DNA of 10,539 nucleotides from JAAYHV01 sp035268985. Its GTDB lineage: Bacteria > Bacillota > Clostridia > Peptostreptococcales > Anaerovoracaceae. The notes beneath the pieces were generated by a model. The model had not been told where the DNA came from. It was given only the letters and a program-made list of their open reading frames with translations, and searched no databases. A program made the position numbers and the translations under genes. Shown here piece by piece: positions 1 through 7,821 of this stretch (the first letter of the stretch is position 1; each line of letters begins with the position of its first letter). The stretch is taken from NCBI GenBank assembly GCA_035268985.1, contig DATFJV010000087.1:1-10539 (forward strand), read 5' to 3'.

Positions 1-1
1 T

Positions 2-808
2 GCATCGATATCTGCATTTAACATTGATAGCTTTGTTACAACTGGAGGACTTTATCCTGGAGGTTTTGCAGGTGTAACAATTTTGATTCAAAGAGTCGCT
101 CAAATGTTTTTTCAAATATCTATACCTTATACGGCGATATACGTACCTATAAATATGATCCCTATATGGATAGGATTAAGATATATTGGCAAAAAGTTTA
201 CTTTTTATTCCCTCTATTTTATAGTGCTAACCAGTTTGCTGATTGATATATTGCCTATAATTAATGTAACTTATGATATTTTGCTTATCAGTATATTTGG
301 AGGCATGTTGAATGGTATAGCCATAGGTCTTTGTTTGATTGTGGGAGCCAGTGGTGGAGGGACAGACTTTATATCGATATATATGTCCGAGAAGAAAGGT
401 ATAGATGTTTGGAACTACATATTATTCGCCAATGTAATTATTTTAATAATTGCAGGAATATTGTTTGGGATCGATAAGGCGATGTATTCTATACTGTTTC
501 AATATGCAACAACTCAGCTTATACAGACATTATATAAAAGACAGCAAAAGCAAACTCTTTTCATTATAACTGACAAGCCAAATGAGGTTTATGAGAAGAT
601 AATTAATCTTACGAATCACGATGCCACTTTGTTCAAAGGACAGGGTTTATATAAAGGCAAGGAAAGAAACATGCTTTATTCGGTGGTTTCTTCTGAAGAA
701 TCGGACAGAGTTATAAACGCAATAAAAGAAACCGATGACAATGCATTTGTAAATATGGTTGAAACTAAGTATTTAGGTGGTAGGTTTTATAGAAAACCTA
801 AGGAATAA
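2..808 (+). CDS. YitT-family membrane protein, 5'-truncated by window edge
   Basis: The frame is open from base 2, so the TTG at 83 is an internal codon and the true start lies left of the window; 268 C-terminal residues are visible. The first visible part carries a glycine-rich stretch (TTGGLYPGGFAG) followed by several hydrophobic segments and a second glycine cluster (GASGGGTDF), the arrangement of the YitT/DUF161 integral membrane domain. The last roughly 85 residues, from QTLFIITDKP to the end, are a soluble domain matching DUF2179 (pattern: I-T-D-K, then H-x-A-T, then G-x-G-x-Y, then a Y-x-V-V strand). That two-domain order is typical of the family, known from Bacillus YitT-like proteins; the transported substrate or exact role is not established. 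It is a single visible gene followed at once by a terminator, so it is not cotranscribed with uvrB. Family assignment is firm, function unknown. Confidence 0.9.
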   Translation, partial: ASISAFNIDSFVTTGGLYPGGFAGVTILIQRVAQMFFQISIPYTAIYVPINMIPIWIGLRYIGKKFTFYSLYFIVLTSLLIDILPIINVTYDILLISIFGGMLNGIAIGLCLIVGASGGGTDFISIYMSEKKGIDVWNYILFANVIILIIAGILFGIDKAMYSILFQYATTQLIQTLYKRQQKQTLFIITDKPNEVYEKIINLTNHDATLFKGQGLYKGKERNMLYSVVSSEESDRVINAIKETDDNAFVNMVETKYLGGRFYRKPKE

Positions 809-814
809 AAAATT

Positions 815-840
815 AAACCGAGGGTGCTTCCTCGGTTTTT
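815..840 (+). terminator. Rho-independent terminator after the yitT-like gene
   Basis: A 9-bp perfect stem (AAACCGAGG at 815-823 with CCTCGGTTT at 830-838) closes a six-base loop and runs into a T tract ending at 840. It begins 6 bases after the stop codon and separates this gene from the uvrB promoter. Confidence 0.93.
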
Positions 841-854
841 AAATAACTAAGGCA

Positions 855-882
855 TTGAAATAAATTTTATTTATAGTATAAT
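855..882 (+). promoter_or_regulatory. Sigma-A-type promoter of uvrBA
   Basis: TTGAAA at 855-860 and a perfect TATAAT at 877-882 are separated by 16 bases. The predicted transcript start near 889 lies about 30 bases before the uvrB ATG. It sits directly between the preceding terminator and the LexA-type operator. Confidence 0.85.
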
Positions 883-892
883 GTCATTTAAA

Positions 893-904
893 GAACAAAT
901 GTTC
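893..904 (+). promoter_or_regulatory. LexA (DinR) operator of uvrBA
   Basis: GAACAAATGTTC is a perfect inverted repeat of GAAC and GTTC around four bases and fits the core of the Gram-positive LexA consensus (GAAC-R-N-R-Y-GTTY). The flanking C and G of the full consensus are A on both sides. It begins 10 bases after the -10 hexamer, covering the start of the transcript and ending just before the ribosome binding site, where bound LexA would block initiation. uvrB is a known SOS gene in Bacillus, so site and gene agree. Confidence 0.88.
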
Positions 905-919
905 ACAAGGAAGGTTTAA

Positions 920-2878
920 ATGGATTTTAAACTAGTATCTGATTATAAAATGATGGGAGATCAAACCGAGGCGGTAGAAAAGCTTTACTCGGGGTTTTTA
1001 GGTGGGAAGAAATATCAGACATTAATGGGGGTTACTGGTTCTGGTAAAACTTTTACCATGGCTAATGTGATATCTAAGCTTAATAAACCTACATTAATAA
1101 TATCTCATAACAAAACATTAGCGGCACAGCTCCATGGAGAATTTAAAGAATATTTTCCAGAAAATGCTGTGGAATACTTTGTTTCATATTATGATTATTA
1201 TCAGCCGGAAGCATATGTACCCACTACAGATACATATATAGAGAAAGATTCTGCTATAAATGCTGAAATAGAAAAATTAAGGCACTCAGCAACAGCTGCT
1301 CTTACAGAAAGAAAGGATGTGGTTATAGTTGCCAGTGTATCTAGCATTTACGGACTGGGTAGTCCTTTTGATTATGAGAATCAAATGCTTTCATTAAGAC
1401 CAGGACAAGTAAAAGGAAGAACTGAAATACTCCATAAACTTGTGGATATTCAATATTCCAGGAATGATATTGATTTTCAAAGGGGTTCTTTTAGAGCAAG
1501 AGGAGACATCATTGACATATATCCAGCTGGTGGGGATAGCGCAGTTAGAATAGAATTGTTTGGTGATGAAGTGGAAAGTATTAAGGAAATCAATCCTGTT
1601 ACAGGAGAAATTGTTGGTTTAAGAAACCATGTTTCCATTTATCCAGCCTCCCATTATGTGACTTCAAGGGAAAATATAGAAATTGCAAATAAGACAATTC
1701 GAGAGGAATTAAACGATAGATTAACGTGGTTTAAAGATAGAGGGAAACTCTTAGAGGCTCAAAGGCTTGAGCAAAGAACTAATTATGATCTAGAAATGCT
1801 TTCCGAAATTGGAACATGTAAAGGTATAGAAAATTATTCAAGACACTTAAACCTTTTGGAGCCAGGCACTAGGCCATATACTTTAGTTGACTATTTTCCC
1901 GATGATTTTCTGATAATCGTAGATGAGTCCCATGTAATGTTACCCCAGCTTAGAGCTATGTATGCAGGTGATAAATCTAGAAAGAGTTCTTTAGTAGAAT
2001 ATGGCTTTAGGCTTCCTTCAGCCCTTGATAATAGACCCCTTAAGTTCGATGAATTCGAAGGGCTTATAAATCAAATAATGTTTGTTAGTGCAACTCCAAC
2101 TCAGTATGAAAAGGATAAATCTGGTGGTATTTCTGCTGAGCAAATAATAAGGCCCACGGGCTTATTAGATCCATTGATTGAAGTTAGGAAAACAGAAAAT
2201 CAAATAGACGATTTGATTGGTGAATTAAATCGTGTGGCAGAAAGAAATGAAAGGGCACTAATCACAACACTTACTAAAAAAATGTCAGAAGAGCTAACAA
2301 AGTATTTAGAAGGTGTGGGTATTAAAGTAAGATATCTTCACTCTGATGTGGACACTTTAGAAAGATTGGAAATAGTTAGAGACCTAAGACGAGGTGAGTT
2401 TGATGTACTTGTTGGTATAAATCTATTAAGAGAAGGTTTAGATTTACCAGAGGTTGCATTGGTTGCTATTTTAGATGCTGATAAAGAAGGATTTTTAAGA
2501 ACAGAGACTTCTCTTATACAAACCATAGGTAGATCCGCAAGAAATGAAAATGGCAAAGTTATTATGTATGGAGACAAAATTAGTAAAGCCATGAACTATG
2601 CCATAAACGAAACAAAAAGAAGAAGAAAAATTCAAAATAAATTCAATGAAAAAAACGATATAGTTCCAACAAGTATTAGAAAACCTATAAGAGCAGTAAT
2701 AGAAGCTACTTCCATATTAGAAGATGATGGAATTAAGCCTTCGGAGATGACTAAGGGAGAACTTAAGAACTATATTAAAAAACTGGAAAAGGAAATGAAA
2801 CAAGCTGCTAGCGATTGGCAGTTTGAAAGAGCTGCTGAGCTTAGAGATATAATAATGGAATGTAAAGCGAGGATATAG
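920..2878 (+). CDS. uvrB: Excinuclease ABC subunit B
   Basis: UvrB is the ATP-dependent damage-verification subunit of nucleotide excision repair: UvrA loads it on DNA, it probes the strand with a beta-hairpin, then recruits UvrC for incision. All hallmark parts are present in 652 residues, the usual length: Walker A GVTGSGKT (37-44), the tyrosine-rich hairpin YYDYYQPEAYVP (90-101), the DESH Walker B (335-338), helicase motif VI QTIGRSAR (from 534) and a C-terminal UVR coiled-coil motif (about 614-652) that contacts UvrC. The ATG at 920 is preceded by AAGGAAGG at 907-914 with a 5-base gap. It is first in an operon with uvrA and lies behind a LexA operator, so SOS induction is predicted. No uvrC is visible here. 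No truncation or missing motif was seen. Confidence 0.98.
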   Translation: MDFKLVSDYKMMGDQTEAVEKLYSGFLGGKKYQTLMGVTGSGKTFTMANVISKLNKPTLIISHNKTLAAQLHGEFKEYFPENAVEYFVSYYDYYQPEAYVPTTDTYIEKDSAINAEIEKLRHSATAALTERKDVVIVASVSSIYGLGSPFDYENQMLSLRPGQVKGRTEILHKLVDIQYSRNDIDFQRGSFRARGDIIDIYPAGGDSAVRIELFGDEVESIKEINPVTGEIVGLRNHVSIYPASHYVTSRENIEIANKTIREELNDRLTWFKDRGKLLEAQRLEQRTNYDLEMLSEIGTCKGIENYSRHLNLLEPGTRPYTLVDYFPDDFLIIVDESHVMLPQLRAMYAGDKSRKSSLVEYGFRLPSALDNRPLKFDEFEGLINQIMFVSATPTQYEKDKSGGISAEQIIRPTGLLDPLIEVRKTENQIDDLIGELNRVAERNERALITTLTKKMSEELTKYLEGVGIKVRYLHSDVDTLERLEIVRDLRRGEFDVLVGINLLREGLDLPEVALVAILDADKEGFLRTETSLIQTIGRSARNENGKVIMYGDKISKAMNYAINETKRRRKIQNKFNEKNDIVPTSIRKPIRAVIEATSILEDDGIKPSEMTKGELKNYIKKLEKEMKQAASDWQFERAAELRDIIMECKARI

Positions 2879-5709
2879 TGGAAAAAGATATTAAGATAAA
2901 AGGCGCCAAAGTACATAATTTGAAAAATATTGATTTAAATATACCAAGGGATGAGTTTGTTGTTTTAACGGGTCTTTCTGGTTCTGGGAAATCTTCTTTA
3001 GCTTTTGATACTATTTATGCAGAAGGACAGAGAAGATATATTGAAAGTTTATCTGCTTATGCAAGACAGTTTTTAGGGCAAATGGATAAGCCTGATGTGG
3101 AAAGCATAGAAGGGTTATCGCCTGCAATATCAATAGACCAGAAGACAACTAGCAAAAATCCAAGGTCAACCGTGGGGACTGTAACTGAAATCTATGACTA
3201 TTTAAGACTTCTCTATGCTAGAGTTGGAATTCCTCACTGCCCAATATGTGGTATAGAAATTAAAAGCCAGACTGTTGATCAAATAGTGGATAATATTATA
3301 GGGGTTGAAGATGGCAGTAAAATAATGGTGCTAGCTCCAGTGGTAAGAAGCAGAAAAGGTGAACATCAGCAGTTATTTATAAGAATAAAAAAAGAAGGTT
3401 TTGTTAGAGTAAGAGTTGATGGAGAAATATATTTATTAGAAGAAGATGAAATAAAACTAGATAAAAATTTTAAACATACAATTGAAATAGTAGTTGATCG
3501 AATTGTAATTAAAGATGATATTGAAGGTAGATTATCGGAGTCGGTGGAACTGGCCATAGAACATGGTGATGGACTGGTAAATATTTTTAATATTGATAAT
3601 GAAGAGGAAAAGCTGTATAGCACAAAATTGTCTTGCCCTGAGCATGGAGTAAGTTTAGCAGAACTTGAGCCAAGGACATTTTCCTTTAACAGCCCTTATG
3701 GAGCGTGTCCTAAGTGTATGGGACTTGGGTTTACGCAAAGAATACTGCCAGAAAATCTTATCAAAGATAAAGATATAAGCATATTAGGTGGTGCTTTAGG
3801 AAACATGTTTGGTCCGCTTGATGCTATGGGTTACTACAGGCAAATGCTCAGCGCACTCGCGGATTATCATAATACAAATTTAGATGTCCCATATAACAAA
3901 CTGCCAAAGGATTTTTTAGATGATTTATTCTTTGGTACTGAAGATAGAAAAATTAAATATAAATATACTAGCAAAAATACTGGTGCTGTTTCCCATATGA
4001 ATCATACCTTTGAAGGGATTGTTAATAGCTTAGAAAGAAGGTATAGGGAAACAGATTCTGAATATATAAAAGAAAAAATCGGAAAACTTATGGAACTTAA
4101 ACCATGCCCAGAATGCTTGGGCAAAAGGCTAAAACCGGAAGTTCTTTCTGTAACAGTAGCAGATAAAAACATTTCCGAGATTACGGATTTGTCTATTAAG
4201 GACGCTGCCAGGGTTTTTAAAAATTTAAAATTAAGTGAAACTAAAATGGCTATAGCAAATGAAATAATCAAGGAAATAAATGAAAGGTTAAACTTTCTAG
4301 TAAACGTAGGTCTTGATTATCTAACTATGTCTAGAAGCAGTGGGACTTTAAGTGGAGGCGAAGCTCAAAGAATAAGGCTTGCTACTCAAATTGGTTCAAA
4401 ATTCATGGGTGTTCTATATATACTGGATGAACCAAGTATAGGCCTTCATCAAAGGGATAATAATAAACTTTTAGGTACATTGAGAGAACTTACTAATATT
4501 GGGAATACTCTTTTAGTGGTTGAACATGACGAAGAGACTATAAGGGAAGCAGACCATATAGTTGATATTGGTCCTGGGGCCGGTATACATGGAGGAGAAG
4601 TTGTTGCCCAAGGTACCGCCAAAGAGATTATTAAAAACCCTAAATCAATAACAGGCAAATATCTTTCGGGAGAATATATGATAGATGTACCTAAAAATAG
4701 AAGAGAAGGTAAAGGTACTTCTTTAGTTATAAAAGGGGCAAAGGAAAACAACCTAAAAGATATAGATGCAGAATTTCCCTTGGGGAAATTTGTATGTGTA
4801 ACTGGTGTATCTGGTTCAGGAAAGAGCAGTTTGGTAAATGAAATCCTATACAAAGGGACATCTATGATTACAAATAAAACGTTGGCAAAGCCTGGAAAAC
4901 ATGATGATATAATAGGCACTTTAAATATTGATAAAGTAATCGATATAAATCAATCTCCTATTGGGAAAACACCTAGATCAAATCCAGCCACTTATACTGG
5001 AATGTTTACTGCCATAAGAGATTTATTCGCATCGCTACCCGAAGCAAAGATAAAGGGTTTTGATAAAGGCAGGTTTAGCTTTAATGTTAAAGGTGGAAGA
5101 TGCGAAGCATGTAAAGGAGATGGTATTCTTAAAATAGAAATGCATTTTTTACCAGATGTATATGTTCCCTGTGATGTTTGTAAAGGAAAAAGGTATAATA
5201 GGGAAACATTAGAAGTAAAATACAAGGGTAAAAACATATTTGATGTGCTAGATATGAGCATTACGGAGGGCTTGGAATTTTTCAAGAATCATCCGTCAAT
5301 AATGAGACACTTGGAAACTTTGGACAACGTAGGCCTTGGATATATAAAGTTTGGTCAACCCTCCACAACTTTAAGCGGTGGGGAAGCTCAAAGAATCAAG
5401 CTAGCCACGGAACTTTCAAAAAGAAGTACTGGGAATACTTTGTATATTTTGGATGAACCAACTACAGGTCTTCACTTTGCAGATGTGGATAAGCTTCTAA
5501 ATGTATTAGATAAACTTGTGGATGCAGGCAATACCGTAGTAGTTATAGAACATAATTTAGATGTTATAAAAAGGGCTGATTATATAATTGATTTGGGACC
5601 TGAAGGAGGAGATGGCGGTGGACTAATAGTAGCCACAGGAACGCCTGAAGAAATAATTAAATGTAAAGAATCATATACTGGCGAGTATTTAAAAAGGGTT
5701 ATCAATTGA
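2878..5709 (+). CDS. uvrA: Excinuclease ABC subunit A
   Basis: UvrA is the dimeric ABC-type ATPase that first recognises bulky DNA lesions and loads UvrB. The 943 residues hold two nucleotide-binding domains: Walker A GLSGSGKS (32-39) with signature SGGEAQRI (492-499) and Walker B LDEP (516-519); then Walker A GVSGSGKS (from 643), signature SGGEAQRI (from 833) and LDEP (from 858). Zinc modules are visible at C253/H256/C277/C280 and C742/C745/C765/C768, plus a CPIC pair at 121-124; His at 256 replaces the more familiar fourth Cys. The start is GTG at 2878, sharing one base with the TAG stop of uvrB, with GAGGA at 2869-2873, which implies translational coupling and equal control by LexA. The final codons lie inside a palindrome that probably serves as terminator. 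Confidence 0.98.
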   Translation: MEKDIKIKGAKVHNLKNIDLNIPRDEFVVLTGLSGSGKSSLAFDTIYAEGQRRYIESLSAYARQFLGQMDKPDVESIEGLSPAISIDQKTTSKNPRSTVGTVTEIYDYLRLLYARVGIPHCPICGIEIKSQTVDQIVDNIIGVEDGSKIMVLAPVVRSRKGEHQQLFIRIKKEGFVRVRVDGEIYLLEEDEIKLDKNFKHTIEIVVDRIVIKDDIEGRLSESVELAIEHGDGLVNIFNIDNEEEKLYSTKLSCPEHGVSLAELEPRTFSFNSPYGACPKCMGLGFTQRILPENLIKDKDISILGGALGNMFGPLDAMGYYRQMLSALADYHNTNLDVPYNKLPKDFLDDLFFGTEDRKIKYKYTSKNTGAVSHMNHTFEGIVNSLERRYRETDSEYIKEKIGKLMELKPCPECLGKRLKPEVLSVTVADKNISEITDLSIKDAARVFKNLKLSETKMAIANEIIKEINERLNFLVNVGLDYLTMSRSSGTLSGGEAQRIRLATQIGSKFMGVLYILDEPSIGLHQRDNNKLLGTLRELTNIGNTLLVVEHDEETIREADHIVDIGPGAGIHGGEVVAQGTAKEIIKNPKSITGKYLSGEYMIDVPKNRREGKGTSLVIKGAKENNLKDIDAEFPLGKFVCVTGVSGSGKSSLVNEILYKGTSMITNKTLAKPGKHDDIIGTLNIDKVIDINQSPIGKTPRSNPATYTGMFTAIRDLFASLPEAKIKGFDKGRFSFNVKGGRCEACKGDGILKIEMHFLPDVYVPCDVCKGKRYNRETLEVKYKGKNIFDVLDMSITEGLEFFKNHPSIMRHLETLDNVGLGYIKFGQPSTTLSGGEAQRIKLATELSKRSTGNTLYILDEPTTGLHFADVDKLLNVLDKLVDAGNTVVVIEHNLDVIKRADYIIDLGPEGGDGGGLIVATGTPEEIIKCKESYTGEYLKRVIN

Positions 5710-5717
5710 TAACCCTT
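5694..5717. terminator. Palindromic terminator between convergent uvrA and pncB
   Basis: A 24-bp perfect palindrome lies here: the arms AAGGGTTATC (5694-5703) and GATAACCCTT (5708-5717) can form a 10-bp hairpin with an AATT loop. On the minus strand the stem runs into TTTTT (complement of 5691-5695), a good terminator for the nicotinate phosphoribosyltransferase operon. On the plus strand it is followed by the weaker GAATTTATTT after uvrA. The left arm lies in the last codons of uvrA and its TGA (5707-5709) is inside the palindrome. Two-way use is inferred from the geometry. Confidence 0.75.
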
Positions 5718-5721
5718 GAAT

Positions 5722-7149
5722 TTATTTAGTATAGCTATTTATTAAGTCGTGCTTTATTTCCCATAATTTAGCTGACAAATCTACGTAATAAATTTGAGGA
5801 TTTTCAAATCTGAGAGTTTCTCTCCATAAGGTTTCGATTTCTGAAGCACAATATGCCTTAATATCTTCAATATCAGGAGATTCATATATGCATTTCCCCT
5901 TATCAAAAATCTGGATTCTCAAGTTTTTAGCATGATAATTGGTAAGTTCCTTTTTCTTCCAAATGGCATTTGGATCAAATATGGTATAAGGTTTACTTTC
6001 GTCGATAACTTCGTCAAATAAAGTTATTACATCTCCTAGCATTTTCTCGGTTTCTTTGCTATAGAATCTGTAAAGCTTTTTAAAACCAGGGTTAGTAATT
6101 TTTTCAACATTTTCAGAAAGCTTGATTTTAGGCATCATTTCACCATCCATATTAAGCCCAGATAGTTTATATACACCGCCAAATACAGGTTCCGACTTTG
6201 CTGTTATAAGTCTTTCGCCCACTCCAAAGGAATCAATCATGGCACCTTCTGAGATTACATCTCTAATAATATATTCGTCTAAAGAATTAGAAACCACTAT
6301 ATTACAATCATTTAGTCCTTCGTCATCTAGCATTTTTCTTGCTTTTTTAGTAAGATAAGCTATATCTCCGCTGTCAATTCTGATTCCCATTTTTTTAGGC
6401 TTCATTTCTTTAAACACTTTGATAGCTGCAGGAACCCCTGTTTTAAGTACATTATATGTGTCTACTAATAACACCGCGTTCGCTGGGTAGATTTTGGCAT
6501 AGGCTTTAAATGCATCATATTCTGATGGGAACATTTGAACCCAACTATGAGCCATTGTTCCAAGGGCTGATATTCCATAATCCCTATCAGCAATTGCGCA
6601 AGCTGTTCCAGCACAGCCTCCAATATATGCGGCTCTCGCTCCATATATGGCAGCAGAAGCGCCATGGGCTCTTCTAGTTCCAAATTCCATAACTGGTCGT
6701 CCTTTGGCAGCTCTTATAATTCTATTCGCTTTAGTAGCAATGAGACTTTGGTGGTTTATGGTAAGAAGAATCATTGTTTCTACTAATTGGGCTTGGATTA
6801 CAGGTCCCTTAACAGTGATAATTGGTTCATGGGGGAAAATAGGTGTCCCTTCTGGAACTGCCCATACATCGCATGAGAACTCAAATTCCAAAAGAAATTG
6901 TAGAAAGTCTTCGTCAAAGTATCCTTTAGTTCTTAAATAATTTATATCTTCTTGGGTGAAACTAAGATTTTTAAAATAGTCAATAAGCTGTTCTACACCT
7001 GCCATAATAGCAAAGCCCCCGCCATCGGGAACTTTTCTAAAAAACATATCAAAGCAAGCTTCTTTGTCTCTCATTTCAGTTCTAAAATAACCATTAGCCA
7101 TTGTGATTTCGTAGAAATCAGTGAGCATGGTTAAGTTTATTTTATTCAT
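5722..7149 (-). CDS. pncB: Nicotinate phosphoribosyltransferase (NAPRTase)
   Basis: This enzyme joins nicotinate to PRPP to make nicotinate mononucleotide, the entry step of the Preiss-Handler NAD salvage route, in the cytosol with ATP stimulation. The 475-residue protein opens with the family motif MLTDFYEITMANGYF, and carries MEFGTRRAHG (154-163), GTMAHSW containing His201, the likely phosphorylated histidine, the LLVDTYN strand (Asp230-Asn233) and GIRIDSGD (255-262), which belong to the phosphate-binding barrel. The length suits the long bacterial NAPRTase class. The start at 7149 is fixed by GGAGGT (complement of 7158-7163) 8 bases upstream. It follows the MltG-like gene by only 22 bases with no promoter or terminator between, so the two are probably cotranscribed. 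No NAD-linked repressor site was seen. Confidence 0.95.
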   Translation of the reverse strand: MNKINLTMLTDFYEITMANGYFRTEMRDKEACFDMFFRKVPDGGGFAIMAGVEQLIDYFKNLSFTQEDINYLRTKGYFDEDFLQFLLEFEFSCDVWAVPEGTPIFPHEPIITVKGPVIQAQLVETMILLTINHQSLIATKANRIIRAAKGRPVMEFGTRRAHGASAAIYGARAAYIGGCAGTACAIADRDYGISALGTMAHSWVQMFPSEYDAFKAYAKIYPANAVLLVDTYNVLKTGVPAAIKVFKEMKPKKMGIRIDSGDIAYLTKKARKMLDDEGLNDCNIVVSNSLDEYIIRDVISEGAMIDSFGVGERLITAKSEPVFGGVYKLSGLNMDGEMMPKIKLSENVEKITNPGFKKLYRFYSKETEKMLGDVITLFDEVIDESKPYTIFDPNAIWKKKELTNYHAKNLRIQIFDKGKCIYESPDIEDIKAYCASEIETLWRETLRFENPQIYYVDLSAKLWEIKHDLINSYTK

Positions 7150-7171
7150 TTTAATTTACCTCCGGTGATTG

Positions 7172-7684
7172 TTAGAAAGTGATTACGTCAAGTATTCTTT
7201 CTAAAGTTGTATCCTTTCTAAAACTGTAAGTGCCTGCCTTAATATTCTCTGGGGTTCCACCAAAGCTTTTTACTGCATCGGAATACTGATTATAATCATC
7301 AAAAAAATTGGCAGATATGAGAGAATTAACCGCAGCATTAGCAGAACCGCCTTGTATTTTTACTGTAACATCTTCCGAAAGCTTACCATCAATAAATATT
7401 GATCCGGTCTCTACAGCAGGTTCTTCCTCAACGGGTTCATTTTCCTCTTCTGTCTCGGCTTCTTTTTCCGTTTCAGTGGGTTCTTCTTCAGTTTCATCAG
7501 GTGTTTCTTCTGGTACTTGGATTTCCTCAATAATAGTATCATTGTTACTGCTTTCCAACATCTTTTCAGGGTAATCTAAAATTATATCTAATCTCCAATA
7601 GATAAGAACAGCAGCAGCAGCTAGAATAATAACTGCTAATATAAGGTCATTAATGTTGTAAAAAAAGTTTTTTATGTGTTTCAT
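7172..7684 (-). CDS. Membrane-anchored protein with MltG/YceG-like N-terminal domain, no catalytic domain
   Basis: A 170-residue protein in three parts. A short basic N-terminus leads to one hydrophobic helix (about 14-30), which should anchor it with the rest outside the cell. Residues about 45-92 form a low-complexity linker rich in Glu, Thr and Pro. The last 75 or so residues (TGSIFIDGKL to the end) resemble the LysM-like subdomain that precedes the catalytic part of MltG/YceG lytic transglycosylases: a glycine turn, a helix ending in an FFDDYNQY-type segment, then KAGTYSF and a closing LERILDVI helix. The catalytic Glu domain of full MltG (usually over 300 residues) is absent, so transglycosylase activity is not expected; peptidoglycan binding is only inference. 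The ATG has AAGGAGA (complement of 7692-7698) 7 bases upstream. It leads the operon with pncB, with no obvious functional tie. Confidence 0.75.
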   Translation of the reverse strand: MKHIKNFFYNINDLILAVIILAAAAVLIYWRLDIILDYPEKMLESSNNDTIIEEIQVPEETPDETEEEPTETEKEAETEEENEPVEEEPAVETGSIFIDGKLSEDVTVKIQGGSANAAVNSLISANFFDDYNQYSDAVKSFGGTPENIKAGTYSFRKDTTLERILDVITF

Positions 7685-7707
7685 TATTATGTCTCCTTAT
7701 CATTCAT

Positions 7708-7736
7708 ATGATAACATACTTTCCTTGATATCTCAA
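7708..7736 (-). promoter_or_regulatory. Promoter of the MltG-like/pncB operon
   Basis: Read on the minus strand, TTGAGA (complement of 7731-7736) and TATCAT (complement of 7708-7713) are 17 bases apart. The predicted start near 7701 leaves a leader of about 16 bases holding the ribosome binding site. It faces away from the promoter at 7768-7796. Confidence 0.6.
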
Positions 7737-7767
7737 TTAAAATATGTTTAACTTAGGGGTCTAGATA

Positions 7768-7796
7768 TTGTAATAAATGGGGTATTGTGTTAAAAT
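7768..7796 (+). promoter_or_regulatory. Promoter of the rluA-family/lepB/smpB operon
   Basis: TTGTAA at 7768-7773 and TAAAAT at 7791-7796 are 17 bases apart. The predicted start near 7803 precedes the ribosome binding site at 7811-7816 and the TTG start at 7822. It overlaps the longer open frame from ATG 7777, which argues against that ATG being used. Confidence 0.6.
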
Positions 7797-7821
7797 AAAT
7801 TGCATATTATGGAGGTGTGAT

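Noticed and set aside
4449..4919. 156-residue open frame on the minus strand inside uvrA
   Set aside because: It is antisense to a fully conserved part of uvrA, lacks a ribosome binding site and resembles no family; it is a product of codon bias.
7308..7574. Ser-rich 88-residue plus-strand frame opposite the MltG-like gene
   Set aside because: Its low-complexity serine run is simply the complement of the Glu-rich linker codons on the other strand.
7685..7821. Divergent intergenic region as a riboswitch or small RNA locus
   Set aside because: Its 137 bases are accounted for by two opposite promoters and two ribosome binding sites; no stable hairpin or known riboswitch pattern was seen.
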